Assembly: GCF_011007365.1 (NCBI RefSeq) | Contig: NZ_WFKM01000003.1 | Coordinates: forward strand, 372,001 to 436,000 | DNA from: Sphingobacterium sp. xlx-96 | GTDB lineage: Bacteria; Bacteroidota; Bacteroidia; Sphingobacteriales; Sphingobacteriaceae | DNA length: 64,000 bases | Reading direction: 5' to 3' | Shown here: in pieces, positions 9,484 through 18,832 of the stretch | How the letters are laid out: each line of letters begins with the position of its first letter | How positions within the stretch are numbered: the first letter of the stretch is position 1 | Made by a program: the position numbers and the translations under genes | Notes under the pieces: model-generated | The model's input: the letters and a program-made list of their open reading frames with translations, nothing else | What the model was told of the DNA's origin: nothing | Databases searched by the model: none

Positions 9484-9777
9484 CTATTTTTTTACTTTAT
9501 TACCATTTTTCACTTTTTCAACAAAAACTTTTGCTGGCTTGAAACTAGGCACGAAGTGCTCAGGGATAATAATTGCTGTGTTTTTGGAAATATTACGTGC
9601 TGTCTTTTCTGCTCTCTTTTTTACTACAAAACTTCCAAACCCTCTAACGTATACATTCTCTCCTTCAATCATCGCATTTTTAACAACTTTGAAAAACGCT
9701 TCAACCGTTTCTTGTACATCAACCTTCTCTAAGCCAGTCTTGTTAGAGATTTCTGCAATAATTTCTGCTTTAGTCAT
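9484..9777 (-). CDS. HU family DNA-binding protein
   Basis: A 97-residue histone-like protein. It starts M-T-K-A-E-I-I-A-E-I and has the HU hallmark G-F-G-S-F followed by the arm region K-K-R-A-E-K-T-A-R-N and the returning strand V-P-S-F-K-P-A-K. The arm has I-I-P in place of the more usual I-P-A. It bends and compacts DNA as a dimer. A -7 box 51 bp upstream drives the leftward group HU, TPR and the 29-aa gene. The C-terminus has a short basic tail. Confidence 0.95.
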   Translation of the reverse strand: MTKAEIIAEISNKTGLEKVDVQETVEAFFKVVKNAMIEGENVYVRGFGSFVVKKRAEKTARNISKNTAIIIPEHFVPSFKPAKVFVEKVKNGNKVKK

Positions 9778-9828
9778 ATCTATTATTCTGTAATTATATT
9801 ATTCGTCCTAAACCCACATTTGGGGTTG

Positions 9829-9836
9829 CAAAATTA
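9829..9836 (-). promoter_or_regulatory. -7 promoter box of the HU-TPR operon
   Basis: On the minus strand TAATTTTG (TAnnTTTG), 51 bp before the HU ATG. The rest of 9837-9983 up to the next gene end shows nothing else. Confidence 0.55.
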
Positions 9837-9983
9837 TCTTTTTTAAATGAGCTTTAAAAATATTTCGGATCATTTATCCAACATATTTTTTTCATTTTCA
9901 AACGATTACCCTGAAAAAGCTTTCAGAACGCACTTCAAATCGGATGCAAATCTACCATTATTTTGCTGATTTTCAAATATTTA

Positions 9984-11045
9984 TTAAGTTTTTCCAAAAT
10001 ACGCTTCGGCCAGATACTGTAGATCTTCTTTCTTATGTAAACAGGAGATGACAATACGATTTAACAGCGGACTATCGGGGAAAGGATACGGAAAACTAGA
10101 AATAAGAATATGCCTGTGGAGAAGATGTCTATATAAATGAGGATCAACAGATGTGAATACCGGAAAATCAGCTATATGACGCAACCTAGCATCGGTATTG
10201 ATCAGGCAGCCAAAAAGATCAATATTCCGATGTAATACATCAAAAGCTTGGTGGTACAAATGACGTCCATTTATAAGCGCATAAACTGCTGCAGGAGTTG
10301 GTGGTGACGCTCCTCTAAAAATAGGATGCATCTTGATCTCTTTGACATAATCAGCAGGCCCGAATACAACTCCCGCATCCGTCCCCATCCCTTTGGCCAA
10401 AGAAGCAACAACAACAACGTCCACATTAGCAGAATCACTTGCAAAACCCAGGTCCACCGAAATAGCATCTTTTTTTACGACACCCAGCCCGTGTGAATCA
10501 TCCAGAATAAAAAGCAGGTGTTTTGAAGGATCACACAAACTAGCAAAAGGGGAGAAATCATAGAAACCAGGTTTCAAATTATCCAATGTATTGGATATAA
10601 TGACAAACTCCTTTTGTACGGACTGGTTAATATAATTAATAGTCTCGTCGCGCCATTCATCAAATGGGCGACATTCCTCACAATCTACTTCCATCCATAA
10701 TGCAGGGTGCGAATCCGGCGCATATAAAACCTCCTTCCCCGACGATAATGCCCTTACCGCAACTTGAGCGGCAAGATATCCACTCGACAAGAGAGCTGCA
10801 TGGGCAAAATCAAACCTTTCGGCCAACCGGCATTCCGCTTCATCATATATGCCCAGCTGTACGTTATTGGAGCGGGATGTACCATTATTCAAGCCATAAA
10901 TATCAATCCCTTTTTTATACAAATGAATATAATCCGGATTATCCAAGAAACCTAAGTAAGCAGTACCTCCGAAAAAAAGATACTCTTCTCCATCCTTATA
11001 GATCATTCTTCCTGTAGGCTGATGCAACTGTTGAAATGTAGTCAT
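9984..11045 (-). CDS. Alpha-oxoamine synthase-like PLP enzyme (aminotransferase class I/II)
   Basis: A 353-residue pyridoxal-phosphate protein related to 8-amino-7-oxononanoate synthase and other alpha-oxoamine synthases. Visible marks are N-G-T-S-R near residue 55, S-S-G-Y-L-A-A for cofactor stacking, D-D-S-H-G-L-G-V with the PLP-binding Asp and His, and S-L-A-K-G-M-G-T-D-A-G with the Schiff-base Lys, then G-A-S-P-P-T-P. It is somewhat short for BioF (about 385), mainly at the termini. It is the last gene of a leftward cluster with a protease, a glycosylase and DUF488, with no biotin genes near, so its substrate cannot be named. Confidence 0.85.
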   Translation of the reverse strand: MTTFQQLHQPTGRMIYKDGEEYLFFGGTAYLGFLDNPDYIHLYKKGIDIYGLNNGTSRSNNVQLGIYDEAECRLAERFDFAHAALLSSGYLAAQVAVRALSSGKEVLYAPDSHPALWMEVDCEECRPFDEWRDETINYINQSVQKEFVIISNTLDNLKPGFYDFSPFASLCDPSKHLLFILDDSHGLGVVKKDAISVDLGFASDSANVDVVVVASLAKGMGTDAGVVFGPADYVKEIKMHPIFRGASPPTPAAVYALINGRHLYHQAFDVLHRNIDLFGCLINTDARLRHIADFPVFTSVDPHLYRHLLHRHILISSFPYPFPDSPLLNRIVISCLHKKEDLQYLAEAYFGKT

Positions 11046-11047
11046 AT

Positions 11048-11515
11048 CTAATACAGATGGTAGTTAAGCGGCAGACTCACCCCTACAGAAATATTAAATC
11101 CCTTGATAGGCATCAACCCCTGCTTAGTACCCAAATCAACACCATAACCGGCTCCCACTTCAAAAAGATTAAAGATACCAACGCCTACTTTTGGCGTGAT
11201 AGTATAGGGGGTGACTTCCATTTTAACAAACGGCCAAACGGCTTTGGCACTCAGGTAATAAGTGACTCCCAACTCTGGAATAGCATGAGTCTTACCCGCT
11301 TTCCATGTCATATTTGCCCCCCCATCAAAACGGAGATAATTCGCATACCCTAAATCTGTAAGTGCCCAAAAAGAAGCTTTGACAAAACTTGCTTTTTGGT
11401 ACTGGTATCCTATGGATGGACCAAAAATCCAGTTATTATGACTTTGCTGCTCTTGGGCGTTCAGCCTCACATTACCCGCTATAAAAAGGAACAATAAACA
11501 GAATATACTCCTCAT
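11048..11515 (-). CDS. Small exported outer-membrane-like protein
   Basis: A 155-residue protein with a clear signal peptide (F-C-L-L-F-L-F-I-A-G to L-N-A-Q) and a body of alternating aromatic and Gly-rich strands ending in V-S-L-P-L-N-Y-H-L-Y. The pattern of short amphipathic strands with an aromatic C-terminus suggests a small outer-membrane beta-barrel (inference). The stop lies 2 bp before the PLP-enzyme ATG, so the two are co-transcribed. No specific family is recognised. Confidence 0.75.
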   Translation of the reverse strand: MRSIFCLLFLFIAGNVRLNAQEQQSHNNWIFGPSIGYQYQKASFVKASFWALTDLGYANYLRFDGGANMTWKAGKTHAIPELGVTYYLSAKAVWPFVKMEVTPYTITPKVGVGIFNLFEVGAGYGVDLGTKQGLMPIKGFNISVGVSLPLNYHLY

Positions 11516-11520
11516 TTTCG

Positions 11521-11871
11521 TTATTTTTTCAGGTTATTAATTAGCTGCAACAAAACCGCAGCTTGATTCATTCGTTCATCTTTAGCTGCATAAAGTAACG
11601 TCAACGTCCCTTTTGCGCCCAGTTCTTTTATACGGAGCAAATTGTCTCCTTTTTTCTTTAACTCCTCGTTATAACGCGACACAAACTCTTCAAATAGTTC
11701 AGGTTTATGACCGAACCATTTTCTTAATGTCGTCGATGGCGCGATGTCTTTGTTCCACTCATCTAATTCGGCTTCATCCTTACCAACGCCCCTTGGCCAA
11801 AGCCGATCGACCAACATACGGTACCCGTCTTGGGGATCTGGCTTTTCATAAATGCGTTTTATCTTAATCAT
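11521..11871 (-). CDS. DUF488 family protein
   Basis: A 116-residue DUF488 protein with the family signatures R-I-Y-E-K-P-D-P-Q-D-G-Y-R, V-D-R-L-W-P-R-G-V, W-N-K-D-I-A-P-S and the end L-T-L-L-Y-A-A-K-D. I place the start at the ATG at 11871 (M-I-K-I-K-R-I-Y), where the family begins. The frame is open back to 11916, but that would add 15 unrelated residues and overlap the upstream gene. The biochemical function of DUF488 is not established. It lies between a glycosylase-like gene and an exported protein in the same leftward cluster. Confidence 0.9.
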   Translation of the reverse strand: MIKIKRIYEKPDPQDGYRMLVDRLWPRGVGKDEAELDEWNKDIAPSTTLRKWFGHKPELFEEFVSRYNEELKKKGDNLLRIKELGAKGTLTLLYAAKDERMNQAAVLLQLINNLKK

Positions 11872-11896
11872 CTCTTTCCAATTTTTTAAGACGCTA

Positions 11897-12595
11897 TCAT
11901 TCGGACTCGAAAGCATCCAGGTACTTGGCTATATAGAGATCCTTCTCTTTCGATTTGTATTGCTGTATATACCGGGGATGTTCTAAAATTTCTATCGTAC
12001 CGAACAACTTGGCTTCCTTATTTAATTTTTGAATAAATTTTGCATTTTTCTTCCCCAACACGTACACCTTGGACACGTCGAGCCCCATGCTGATATGCTT
12101 TCTCAGCGAATCTATCATAAAGTCTTTCACCGCGGCAAATAGCGACGGATCGTCGTAATAGTTGGCATTAACCCATTGCCCAGCTTTGATTTGCCGAATG
12201 ATCGCCAATGGGAAAGGCGAGTTTATATAGAATCGTTGATAAAAAGCCTTGGCCCCTCCGTAGGCATCAATCATATCGTATAGGAATACAGAAGATATTT
12301 CATGGGTATGGGCAGATTTCATCTCAATACCGCAGGCACTAAGCAGCCGCTTTGTATCCGTAAATGGCACCCCTGTAACCCCTGCCCCCTTACGACTAGG
12401 ATTGATACCTACAATAAATTGACGGTCGCTCGCATCCTCATAGTATTTGCGATAGAACTGACGCATCACCAGCATCGTCTCTGGATTGTCCAGATAAGGA
12501 TTCATGACCTGAAAACCATCCGGAAGCTCTCCTGAGTAATGCAAGCCACTATTGAATTCGATGACTCTATCCGCAAAATTTTCTTTCATAAACAC
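11897..12595 (-). CDS. SMUG2-like uracil-DNA glycosylase family protein
   Basis: A 232-residue protein of the SMUG2/DUF4918 group of the uracil-DNA glycosylase superfamily. The active-site loop is seen as G-I-N-P-S-R-K-G-A-G with the following G-V-P-F-T-D-T, and the second motif as L-E-H-P-R-Y near residue 207. SMUG enzymes excise uracil or oxidised pyrimidines from DNA. Start is M1 or the M3 two codons on. The gene is 10 bp after the tricorn protease gene, so a shared transcript is likely, though a functional link is not obvious. Confidence 0.82.
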   Translation of the reverse strand: MFMKENFADRVIEFNSGLHYSGELPDGFQVMNPYLDNPETMLVMRQFYRKYYEDASDRQFIVGINPSRKGAGVTGVPFTDTKRLLSACGIEMKSAHTHEISSVFLYDMIDAYGGAKAFYQRFYINSPFPLAIIRQIKAGQWVNANYYDDPSLFAAVKDFMIDSLRKHISMGLDVSKVYVLGKKNAKFIQKLNKEAKLFGTIEILEHPRYIQQYKSKEKDLYIAKYLDAFESE

Positions 12596-12605
12596 TCCTT
12601 ATCAA

Positions 12606-15600
12606 TTATTTTAATTCCTTCAGGATCTCTTGTATTGCTCGCTCCAGCTGAGGATCTCTTCCTTTTTCTCGGTCTTCCACCGTATTCTTCACATAAATAT
12701 CAGGAGCTACCCCTGTCATCTCCAGATCCTTCCCGTCCAGTGTATAACATCCCCAAGCAGGGACCCGATACATCGAACCATCTACCAACCCCTTTGTAGA
12801 GGTAAAAATAATCCATCTATAGGTTTCTGTACCAATAATCTTGCCTAAATTTAAGGCTTTAAAGCCTGCCGCTGTCATTTCGGCATCACTGAGAGACTGC
12901 TCATTAATCAACAAAACAATAGGTTTTGCCGCCGGGGCAAAATTACTTTGTGGGGCCCGCTTACCTCCACGGTATTGCCATTGCAGGTAGGGTCTCTGCG
13001 ATAAGAAGCGCAGCACTTCATCATGGACATTGCCTCCTGTATTGAACCGCAAGTCCAGTATGATAGCATCCTTGTTATTTTCTTGTTCGGCCATATCCAG
13101 CAAGAATTGCTGTAGCTGATCCCCTCCCATGTTCTTCATATGCGTGTAGGCTATTCGATTGCCGCTGGACTGATCTACCTGTCTTTTATTATCTTTTATC
13201 CATTCATTGTACAAACGGTCTCGCTGCTGTGCTGCTCCCTGTGGTCGTACTTGCACCAGGATTTCTTTTCCCCCTCGGCTTAACAGCAATGACAACTCTT
13301 CTTGCAAAGAAGGAAAAGCGAAATAAGCATCCCGATCCCGGCTCTGATCTATTGAAACACCATTCACCGCGAGCAATTCATCGCCCGACTGAATATCGAT
13401 TCCCTTCAGATCTGCTGCTCCTTGTGCAATGATACGACTAACTTTGAACGGATTTTCTTTCGAAAACTCAACCCCAACCTCATTACTCACCACTGCAAAG
13501 CCTTTTCGCTCTTCGGCTCCAGTAGAGTTGAACCCAAGATGCGAAGCATTTAATTCGCCCAACATATCGTTCAGCAACACTCTTAGATCTGCCCGGTTAT
13601 TCACATAGGGCAAATAAGCTTCGTACCTCTTTTTGACCGCCTTCCAATCGACACCATGAAATTGTTCGTCGTAAAAATTCTCCTCGATGCCAGCCCACGC
13701 CTCATAAAACATCTGCTTAAACTCCTGGGAAAGGTTACGTTGAAACTTATACGAAACCTCAACTTTTTCTAACTTGTTGGCTTCGAGATTATACTTTTGT
13801 ATGGCACCCCGACTCAATACAAAGAACTTACCCCCCACCTCGATCAGCGAACCGACACCACCATCTACGACCTTTTCCGTTTTGTTCGGTGTAAAAGGCT
13901 CCAGTACTGTACGGTATATGGCTCCCTTTCCTTCAGCATGATTGGAGTAATAAAAGACATAGGTCTTTTCACCTTTTTTTACGAGTACCGGGTTCGACTG
14001 CGTCCCAAACCCCGGACTGATTTGGGTAACACGATCCAGCAGTCCATCTGTATTGATCTGTACCATTGCTAGCTTTTGTACCGAATCTTTCTTCGTCACT
14101 GCCACAACCCCTTTCTTCCCAACCGTGCTGCTGTCCGGTTTCGGCTTGCTATCGTCCTTAAAGAGTTCATCAAACTTATTCGCTCGGTATTCTTTATCAA
14201 ATTTATCCAAAGCCATCCGATAGATTTTTGCATCCAGCATCCCTGTCGGATAGGACGGTTTCGTTCTGTTGCTGGCAAAATAAATGTACTTGCCATCCGG
14301 CGACCAAACTGGACCTACCTCGGAGATACCTGTATTCGTTAAATTAGTCGTTTTATTCGTTTTAACATGGTGCACGAAAATATCTTGTTCAAAATTACGA
14401 TACGCCGTAAAAAGCACATACTCGCTATCCGGAGAGAATGAGGGAGTAGAATTCTGAAATGCCCATATCTCGTCCTTAACCAATAATCTGCTTTTCATAT
14501 CGGCAAGATTTAAAAGACGTACTTCATCCCTACCACTCAGATATACCGCCTGGCTACGGTCTTTGTTTAATGCAACATCCCGATTATTTCTTAAATCATC
14601 GGTAATCTGTTTCGGTAGACCTTTACCATCAGCCGAAATAGTAAACCAATTCAGATAACCGTTGACCGTCTGATTATACAACAGCGTCTTATTATCCTTC
14701 ATCCATTTGACCTCGACAATCCGCTCGCCCTGACTAGAAATTTTTCGAAGAAATTTGCCTTCGATGTCCCCCACAAAAAGCTCTCCTCTGGACACAAAGG
14801 CTAGCTTTCTACCATCGGCAGCAACATCCATGTCTGATATGTTATCTTTCACATCAAAGTCCTGCTTTTTGTCCAATACAGCATTTCTGCTCAGCGCGAT
14901 CTTAGGCTGTATCGCTTTCTTAGAGGCTACATCGTATACAAAAATCTTATAGTCCTTTTCAAAGATCACCTTTTCACCATTGGCCGATACGAGCGGTCTC
15001 TTGATAGACGTTTCAAAATGGGTGAGCGCTGTTTTCTTGCCTTGAATAAAAGTGTGCAAATTGTACTCATTATTCGCTTCGTCTGAGGCAAAGTAAATAT
15101 TGCCCATACGGTCTACACTACTCCAGAAGTCTTTACCTTCGTAATCTGTATATTGTTTATATTTTTTATCTTTTGGATTGTATGACAGAATGTCTGGATT
15201 GAAAGCCCCCTTATAACGCTTACGATTAGCAGCGGTCATACTCTCCCACGAATCATTAAATAGCCATTCTCCAGAGGGTGTCTCCACCACATTGTGAATG
15301 GTATTAAAATAATGATCAAACAGACGCTTAGCCGTCCCCCCATTTATCGACACACTATAGCTACTGAAACGATTGTAGCGTGATGATGTAAAATAAATAG
15401 TTTGACTATCCCAACTCCAACTATCCACTTCGTCCATACCATCATGATGTGTCATCTGCTTGATCTCCCCGCCTTCCAAAGGCATAATATAGACATCCAT
15501 ATTGCCATTCTGATCGGCCGAAAAGGCAAGCCATTTTCCATCGGGAGAGATCCGCGGCGAGACCTCGCTACCAGTCATACCTGTAAGACGTAAAGCTACA

Positions 15601-15761
15601 CCTCCATCTGTTGGCACGCGCCACAAATCCCCTTCATAGCTAAACACCACGACCTTGCTATCCGGACTTAAGCAGGGATGTGACATGAATGCGACTTCGG
15701 TCTGAGCTTGAGAAAGCTGAAAAACTAAAGAAAGACCCAAGGCGTATAGGATGTGCTTCAT
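12606..15761 (-). CDS. Tricorn-type S41 protease, copy 1 (exported)
   Basis: A 1051-residue exported peptidase with the domain order of tricorn protease. A signal peptide of ~19 residues is followed by WD40/PD40-like beta-propeller blades (F-S-Y-E-G-D-L-W, S-P-D-G-K-W-L-A-F, W-S-P-D-G-K-Y-I-Y). Then come a Lys/Asp/Ser-rich linker near residues 535-560, a helical C1 domain with L-N-A-S-H-L-G-F, a PDZ domain (~residues 755-840) and the S41 core with N-E-Q-S-L-S-D-A-E. The His and Ser in these two motifs correspond to the catalytic pair of the family. It probably trims peptides in the periplasm. A paralogue with the same architecture is at 48661-51957. Confidence 0.92.
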   Translation of the reverse strand: MKHILYALGLSLVFQLSQAQTEVAFMSHPCLSPDSKVVVFSYEGDLWRVPTDGGVALRLTGMTGSEVSPRISPDGKWLAFSADQNGNMDVYIMPLEGGEIKQMTHHDGMDEVDSWSWDSQTIYFTSSRYNRFSSYSVSINGGTAKRLFDHYFNTIHNVVETPSGEWLFNDSWESMTAANRKRYKGAFNPDILSYNPKDKKYKQYTDYEGKDFWSSVDRMGNIYFASDEANNEYNLHTFIQGKKTALTHFETSIKRPLVSANGEKVIFEKDYKIFVYDVASKKAIQPKIALSRNAVLDKKQDFDVKDNISDMDVAADGRKLAFVSRGELFVGDIEGKFLRKISSQGERIVEVKWMKDNKTLLYNQTVNGYLNWFTISADGKGLPKQITDDLRNNRDVALNKDRSQAVYLSGRDEVRLLNLADMKSRLLVKDEIWAFQNSTPSFSPDSEYVLFTAYRNFEQDIFVHHVKTNKTTNLTNTGISEVGPVWSPDGKYIYFASNRTKPSYPTGMLDAKIYRMALDKFDKEYRANKFDELFKDDSKPKPDSSTVGKKGVVAVTKKDSVQKLAMVQINTDGLLDRVTQISPGFGTQSNPVLVKKGEKTYVFYYSNHAEGKGAIYRTVLEPFTPNKTEKVVDGGVGSLIEVGGKFFVLSRGAIQKYNLEANKLEKVEVSYKFQRNLSQEFKQMFYEAWAGIEENFYDEQFHGVDWKAVKKRYEAYLPYVNNRADLRVLLNDMLGELNASHLGFNSTGAEERKGFAVVSNEVGVEFSKENPFKVSRIIAQGAADLKGIDIQSGDELLAVNGVSIDQSRDRDAYFAFPSLQEELSLLLSRGGKEILVQVRPQGAAQQRDRLYNEWIKDNKRQVDQSSGNRIAYTHMKNMGGDQLQQFLLDMAEQENNKDAIILDLRFNTGGNVHDEVLRFLSQRPYLQWQYRGGKRAPQSNFAPAAKPIVLLINEQSLSDAEMTAAGFKALNLGKIIGTETYRWIIFTSTKGLVDGSMYRVPAWGCYTLDGKDLEMTGVAPDIYVKNTVEDREKGRDPQLERAIQEILKELK

Positions 15762-15939
15762 ATGTATAAATTAGGTTAAAAAAACTTAACAGTTGAATTA
15801 GATTTTTATATAGGAGCAAGTTACGGAAATAATCAATAACAGCAATCATGATACGCAAGAAGACTTACTTTATACAGAGCCGGTTATCCCAAACTTCTGA
15901 TGTTTCAAAATTCATTTAACATAAACCGAAAACAGACTT

Positions 15940-15947
15940 TATCTTTG
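15940..15947 (+). promoter_or_regulatory. -7 promoter box of the broken amidohydrolase gene
   Basis: TATCTTTG fits TAnnTTTG, 30 bp before the ATG at 15978. Its position inside the longer open frame that begins at 15900 supports the later start. The promoter is still intact although the gene is interrupted. Confidence 0.55.
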
Positions 15948-15977
15948 TATCTTAGTGAACAACAAACTACATCTGCC

Positions 15978-17309
15978 ATGCGATTATTCTATTTCTGTTC
16001 TTTACTTTTCAGCACAGCGTCTATTTGTTCAACCCAAGCGCAACAAAACCATGTTTTATTGGAGAACGTCCGAATACTAGACCAAGCCACACAATCCCTG
16101 ACCGCGCCTAGTCATGTTCTGATCAGCGGCAACACCATCCAGAAAATTAGCACAGCACCGATTGCGGTGACAGATATGGAGGTCGTGAAGATCAATGGGA
16201 CAGGAAGAACATTGATGCCTGGCCTTATAGACGTGCATGTCCATATGGTATTTGGTTCATTGACCATGCCTCAAATGGTGACAAACGACCTATCTGAGGA
16301 ATTTTTAATTAAAACTATCGGCCAATCGGCTAACAATATGTTGATGCGTGGCTTTACAAGCGTACGAGACGCAGGGGGCCCTATATTCCCGATCAAAGCA
16401 GCCATTGATGCAGGCAAGCTTCCCGGCCCCCGAATATGGCCTTCTGGTGCTACTATCAGTCAGACGGCTGGCCACGGAGATTTCAGGACCCCAGATGAAA
16501 AATCCCGTCGCTTTTTTGGGGTAGTCTCCCGAGCAGAGCGATATGGGGCAACATTCATCGCCGATGGGCGGGATGAAGTGCTGACTGCTGTACGAGAAAA
16601 CCTACGCTTTGGCGCTAGTCAGATCAAGCTCATGGCGGGAGGGGGAACATCATCAGCCTACGATCCGGTGGACGTCACACAATACACGCTTGATGAAATG
16701 AAAGCAGCTGTCGAAGCAGCAGAAGACTGGGGGACCTACGTAACCGTACATGCCTACACCCCAAGAGCTATCCGCAGAGCTATCGAAGCGGGAGTAAAAT
16801 GCGTTGAGCATGGATAGTTACTGGATGAAGAAACGCTAAAACTGCTTGCCGAAAACGACATTTGGCTGAGTTTACAAAATCTAGTCGATGATACGCCCAA
16901 CATGGATCCACAACGGAGAGAAAAGCGTAAACCGGTTATTGAAGGACAAGAAAAAGTATGGCCTCTAGCAAAAAAACACAAGGTCAAACTGGCTTGGGGT
17001 ACGGACTTTCTTTTCGAACCTGAACTTAACGACAAACAAAATGAATTTATTCTACGTCTGCAAAAATGGTTTACAAATGCAGAAATCATAAAAATGATAA
17101 CACAGGATAATGCGGAGTTATTACAACTATCGGGACTAAGAAGCCCCTACCCCGGTAAACTGGGTGTGATTGAAGAGGGGGCTATGGCAGATATGCTTCT
17201 GGTCAATGGAGATCCGCTAAAGGATCTTAAATTGCTGACCAACCCGACAAAAAACTTCGTTGTTATCATAAAGGATGGCAAGATTTATAAAAACACATTG
17301 AAGAAATAA
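15978..17309 (+). pseudogene. Exported metal-dependent amidohydrolase interrupted by one TAG
   Basis: One reading frame of 444 codons is split by a single in-frame TAG at 16815-16817 (codon 280). The first part has a signal peptide (M-R-L-F-Y-F-C to T-Q-A-Q), the metal motif D-V-H-V-H, the lysine region Q-I-K-L-M-A-G-G-G, and His in V-T-V-H-A-Y and V-E-H-G. The second part carries on directly with L-L-D-E-E-T, then W-G-T-D with the catalytic Asp, and a normal C-terminus. All family motifs are intact and no frameshift is present. Related imidazolonepropionase-like enzymes often read H-G-Q-L-L at this point, so CAG to TAG is the simplest change. A restart at the ATG at 16902 would give an inactive fragment. 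Confidence 0.85.
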
Positions 17310-17318
17310 AATCACAAA

Positions 17319-17349
17319 AAAGTCCTTTTTCTTTATGAAAAAGGACTTT
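17319..17349 (-). terminator. Terminator of tRNA-Lys
   Basis: A 13-bp stem (17319-17331 with 17337-17349, loop TTTAT). On the minus strand it is followed by a T-run, placing it just after the tRNA. It may also end the plus-strand amidohydrolase message. Confidence 0.8.
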
Positions 17350-17355
17350 CTAACG

Positions 17356-17428
17356 TGACCCCGCTGAGGCTCGAACTCAGGACCCACAGATTAAGAGTCT
17401 GTTGCTCTACCAACTGAGCTACGAAGTC
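17356..17428 (-). tRNA. tRNA-Lys (CTT)
   Basis: A 73-nt minus-strand tRNA. The acceptor arm GACTTCG pairs with CGGGGTC (two G-U pairs). The D arm contains G-C-T-C-A-G-T-T-G-G-T-A-G-A-G-C, the anticodon loop is CTCTTAA (anticodon CTT, reads AAG), and the T arm has GGTTCGAG-like G-A-G-T-T-C-G-A-G-C-C-T-C. The discriminator is A. CCA is not encoded. Confidence 0.95.
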
Positions 17429-17587
17429 AGTAACACAAATGTAACTGCTGTGCTTTAAAATATCAATGTTTTTTTTGATTTCTTCCGCATTAATTCGTCC
17501 TCCCCTTAATATCTCTAGCTAATTGCCCTTGAGGAGGTGTCTACAAAATCTTAATATCTAAATGACAAAACCTTGACGTCTTTACTG

Positions 17588-17595
17588 TAATTTTG
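17588..17595 (+). promoter_or_regulatory. -7 promoter box of the MFS transporter gene
   Basis: TAATTTTG fits TAnnTTTG and lies 19 bp before the ATG at 17615. Confidence 0.5.
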
Positions 17596-17614
17596 CAGGC
17601 CAACTCTTATTAAA

Positions 17615-18793
17615 ATGTCTATAATTGTATCTGGATCAACCCATAATCTATCCTCCAGTAATAAAAGGATACGAATAGCAGTTTCCCTATTTTATTTCTG
17701 TCAAGGTATTGCCTTTGCTTCTTGGGCGAGCAGAATTCCAATCATTAAGGCACAGTTGCAGCTTACGGAAGCTCAGTTAGGCACTATTTTGCTGATGCTC
17801 CCTATCGGTCAATTGGTGACGATGGCGCTTTCAGGTAGATTGGTCTCAAAATATGGTAGTCACCGTATACTTCCCATCACAGCAATCGCCTATGGTATCA
17901 TCTTATGCAGTATCGCTTTTGCCGCCAACGCCTGGCAACTAGGCCTATGCTTATTTTTATTTGGTGTGATCGGTAATATGTGTAATATATCGGTAAATAC
18001 CCAGGGGGTTCTCGCAGAAGGACTATATAATAAGCCGATAATGGCGTCCTTTCATGGCGTATGGAGCTTGGCCGGATTTACAGGTGCTTTATTAGGCCTC
18101 TTGACAGTCAATCTCAATCTGTCGACTTTACCCCACTTCATCATTATATTCTTCCTTATCGTGATCAATGTCTTGACGAACAGACGGCACCTCGCTCCTC
18201 CAATCGAGCAAAACATACAGCGCACGACTTCATCCTTTAAACCCGATAAAATTCTTATCTCATTAGGAATCGTTGGCTTCTGCAGTATGGCTACCGAGGG
18301 CGCTATGTTTGACTGGAGTGGGGTTTATTTTCACGATATTGTATTGGCCCCTGAAAGCCTAATCATGCTTGGCTACGCTTCTTTTATGATTATGATGGCT
18401 TCAGGTAGATTTATCGGAGATAAAATCATTAGAAAGATTGGCAGACAACGAACGTTGCAGTTCGCTGGGGTGTTGATGTTTGTCGGAATGGCACTTTCTG
18501 TAGTCTTCCCCACAATTTACGCTAGTACTATCGGCTTTATGCTGGTAGGTCTAGGTGTATCCTGCAATGTACCGACCGTATACTCTATCGCAGGTAAGCA
18601 TTCTAAAATACCCTCAGGAGTTGCTCTCGCTATGGTATCCAGCATCAGCTACCTCGGATTTTTAATGGGACCACCGTTGATTGGTTATATAGCTGAATTA
18701 TTTAGCTTGCGGTATTCGTATGCCGTATTCTCTCTTTTCGGGATACTCCTGTTGGGAATGACAAGTTATTTAAAGGTGTTTAGGGAAAATTAA
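17615..18793 (+). CDS. MFS transporter
   Basis: A 392-residue integral membrane protein with about 12 hydrophobic helices and the major facilitator loop motif between helices 2 and 3 (G-R-L-V-S-K-Y-G-S-H-R). The N-terminal part, A-S-W-A-S-R-I-P-I-I-K, is typical of the FucP/YbjJ-like branch of sugar or drug transporters. It is a single-gene unit with its own -7 box and a shared terminator toward the hexuronate operon. Substrate unknown; it is not the same subfamily as the ExuT-like transporter next door. Confidence 0.88.
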   Translation: MSIIVSGSTHNLSSSNKRIRIAVSLFYFCQGIAFASWASRIPIIKAQLQLTEAQLGTILLMLPIGQLVTMALSGRLVSKYGSHRILPITAIAYGIILCSIAFAANAWQLGLCLFLFGVIGNMCNISVNTQGVLAEGLYNKPIMASFHGVWSLAGFTGALLGLLTVNLNLSTLPHFIIIFFLIVINVLTNRRHLAPPIEQNIQRTTSSFKPDKILISLGIVGFCSMATEGAMFDWSGVYFHDIVLAPESLIMLGYASFMIMMASGRFIGDKIIRKIGRQRTLQFAGVLMFVGMALSVVFPTIYASTIGFMLVGLGVSCNVPTVYSIAGKHSKIPSGVALAMVSSISYLGFLMGPPLIGYIAELFSLRYSYAVFSLFGILLLGMTSYLKVFREN

Positions 18794-18795
18794 GT

Positions 18796-18826
18796 AAAAG
18801 GTCAGGATTTCTAGCCCTGACCTTTT
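18796..18826. terminator. Bidirectional terminator between MFS gene and exuT
   Basis: Stem of 11 bp (18796-18806 with 18816-18826) with a 9-nt loop, flanked by A- and T-runs; serves the two convergent transporter genes. Confidence 0.85.
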
Positions 18827-18832
18827 TTAATT

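Noticed and set aside
16902..17309. A separate 135-aa amidohydrolase gene
   Set aside because: It is in frame with the upstream part, starts in the middle of the conserved domain and lacks the metal-binding His residues; it is the tail of the interrupted gene.
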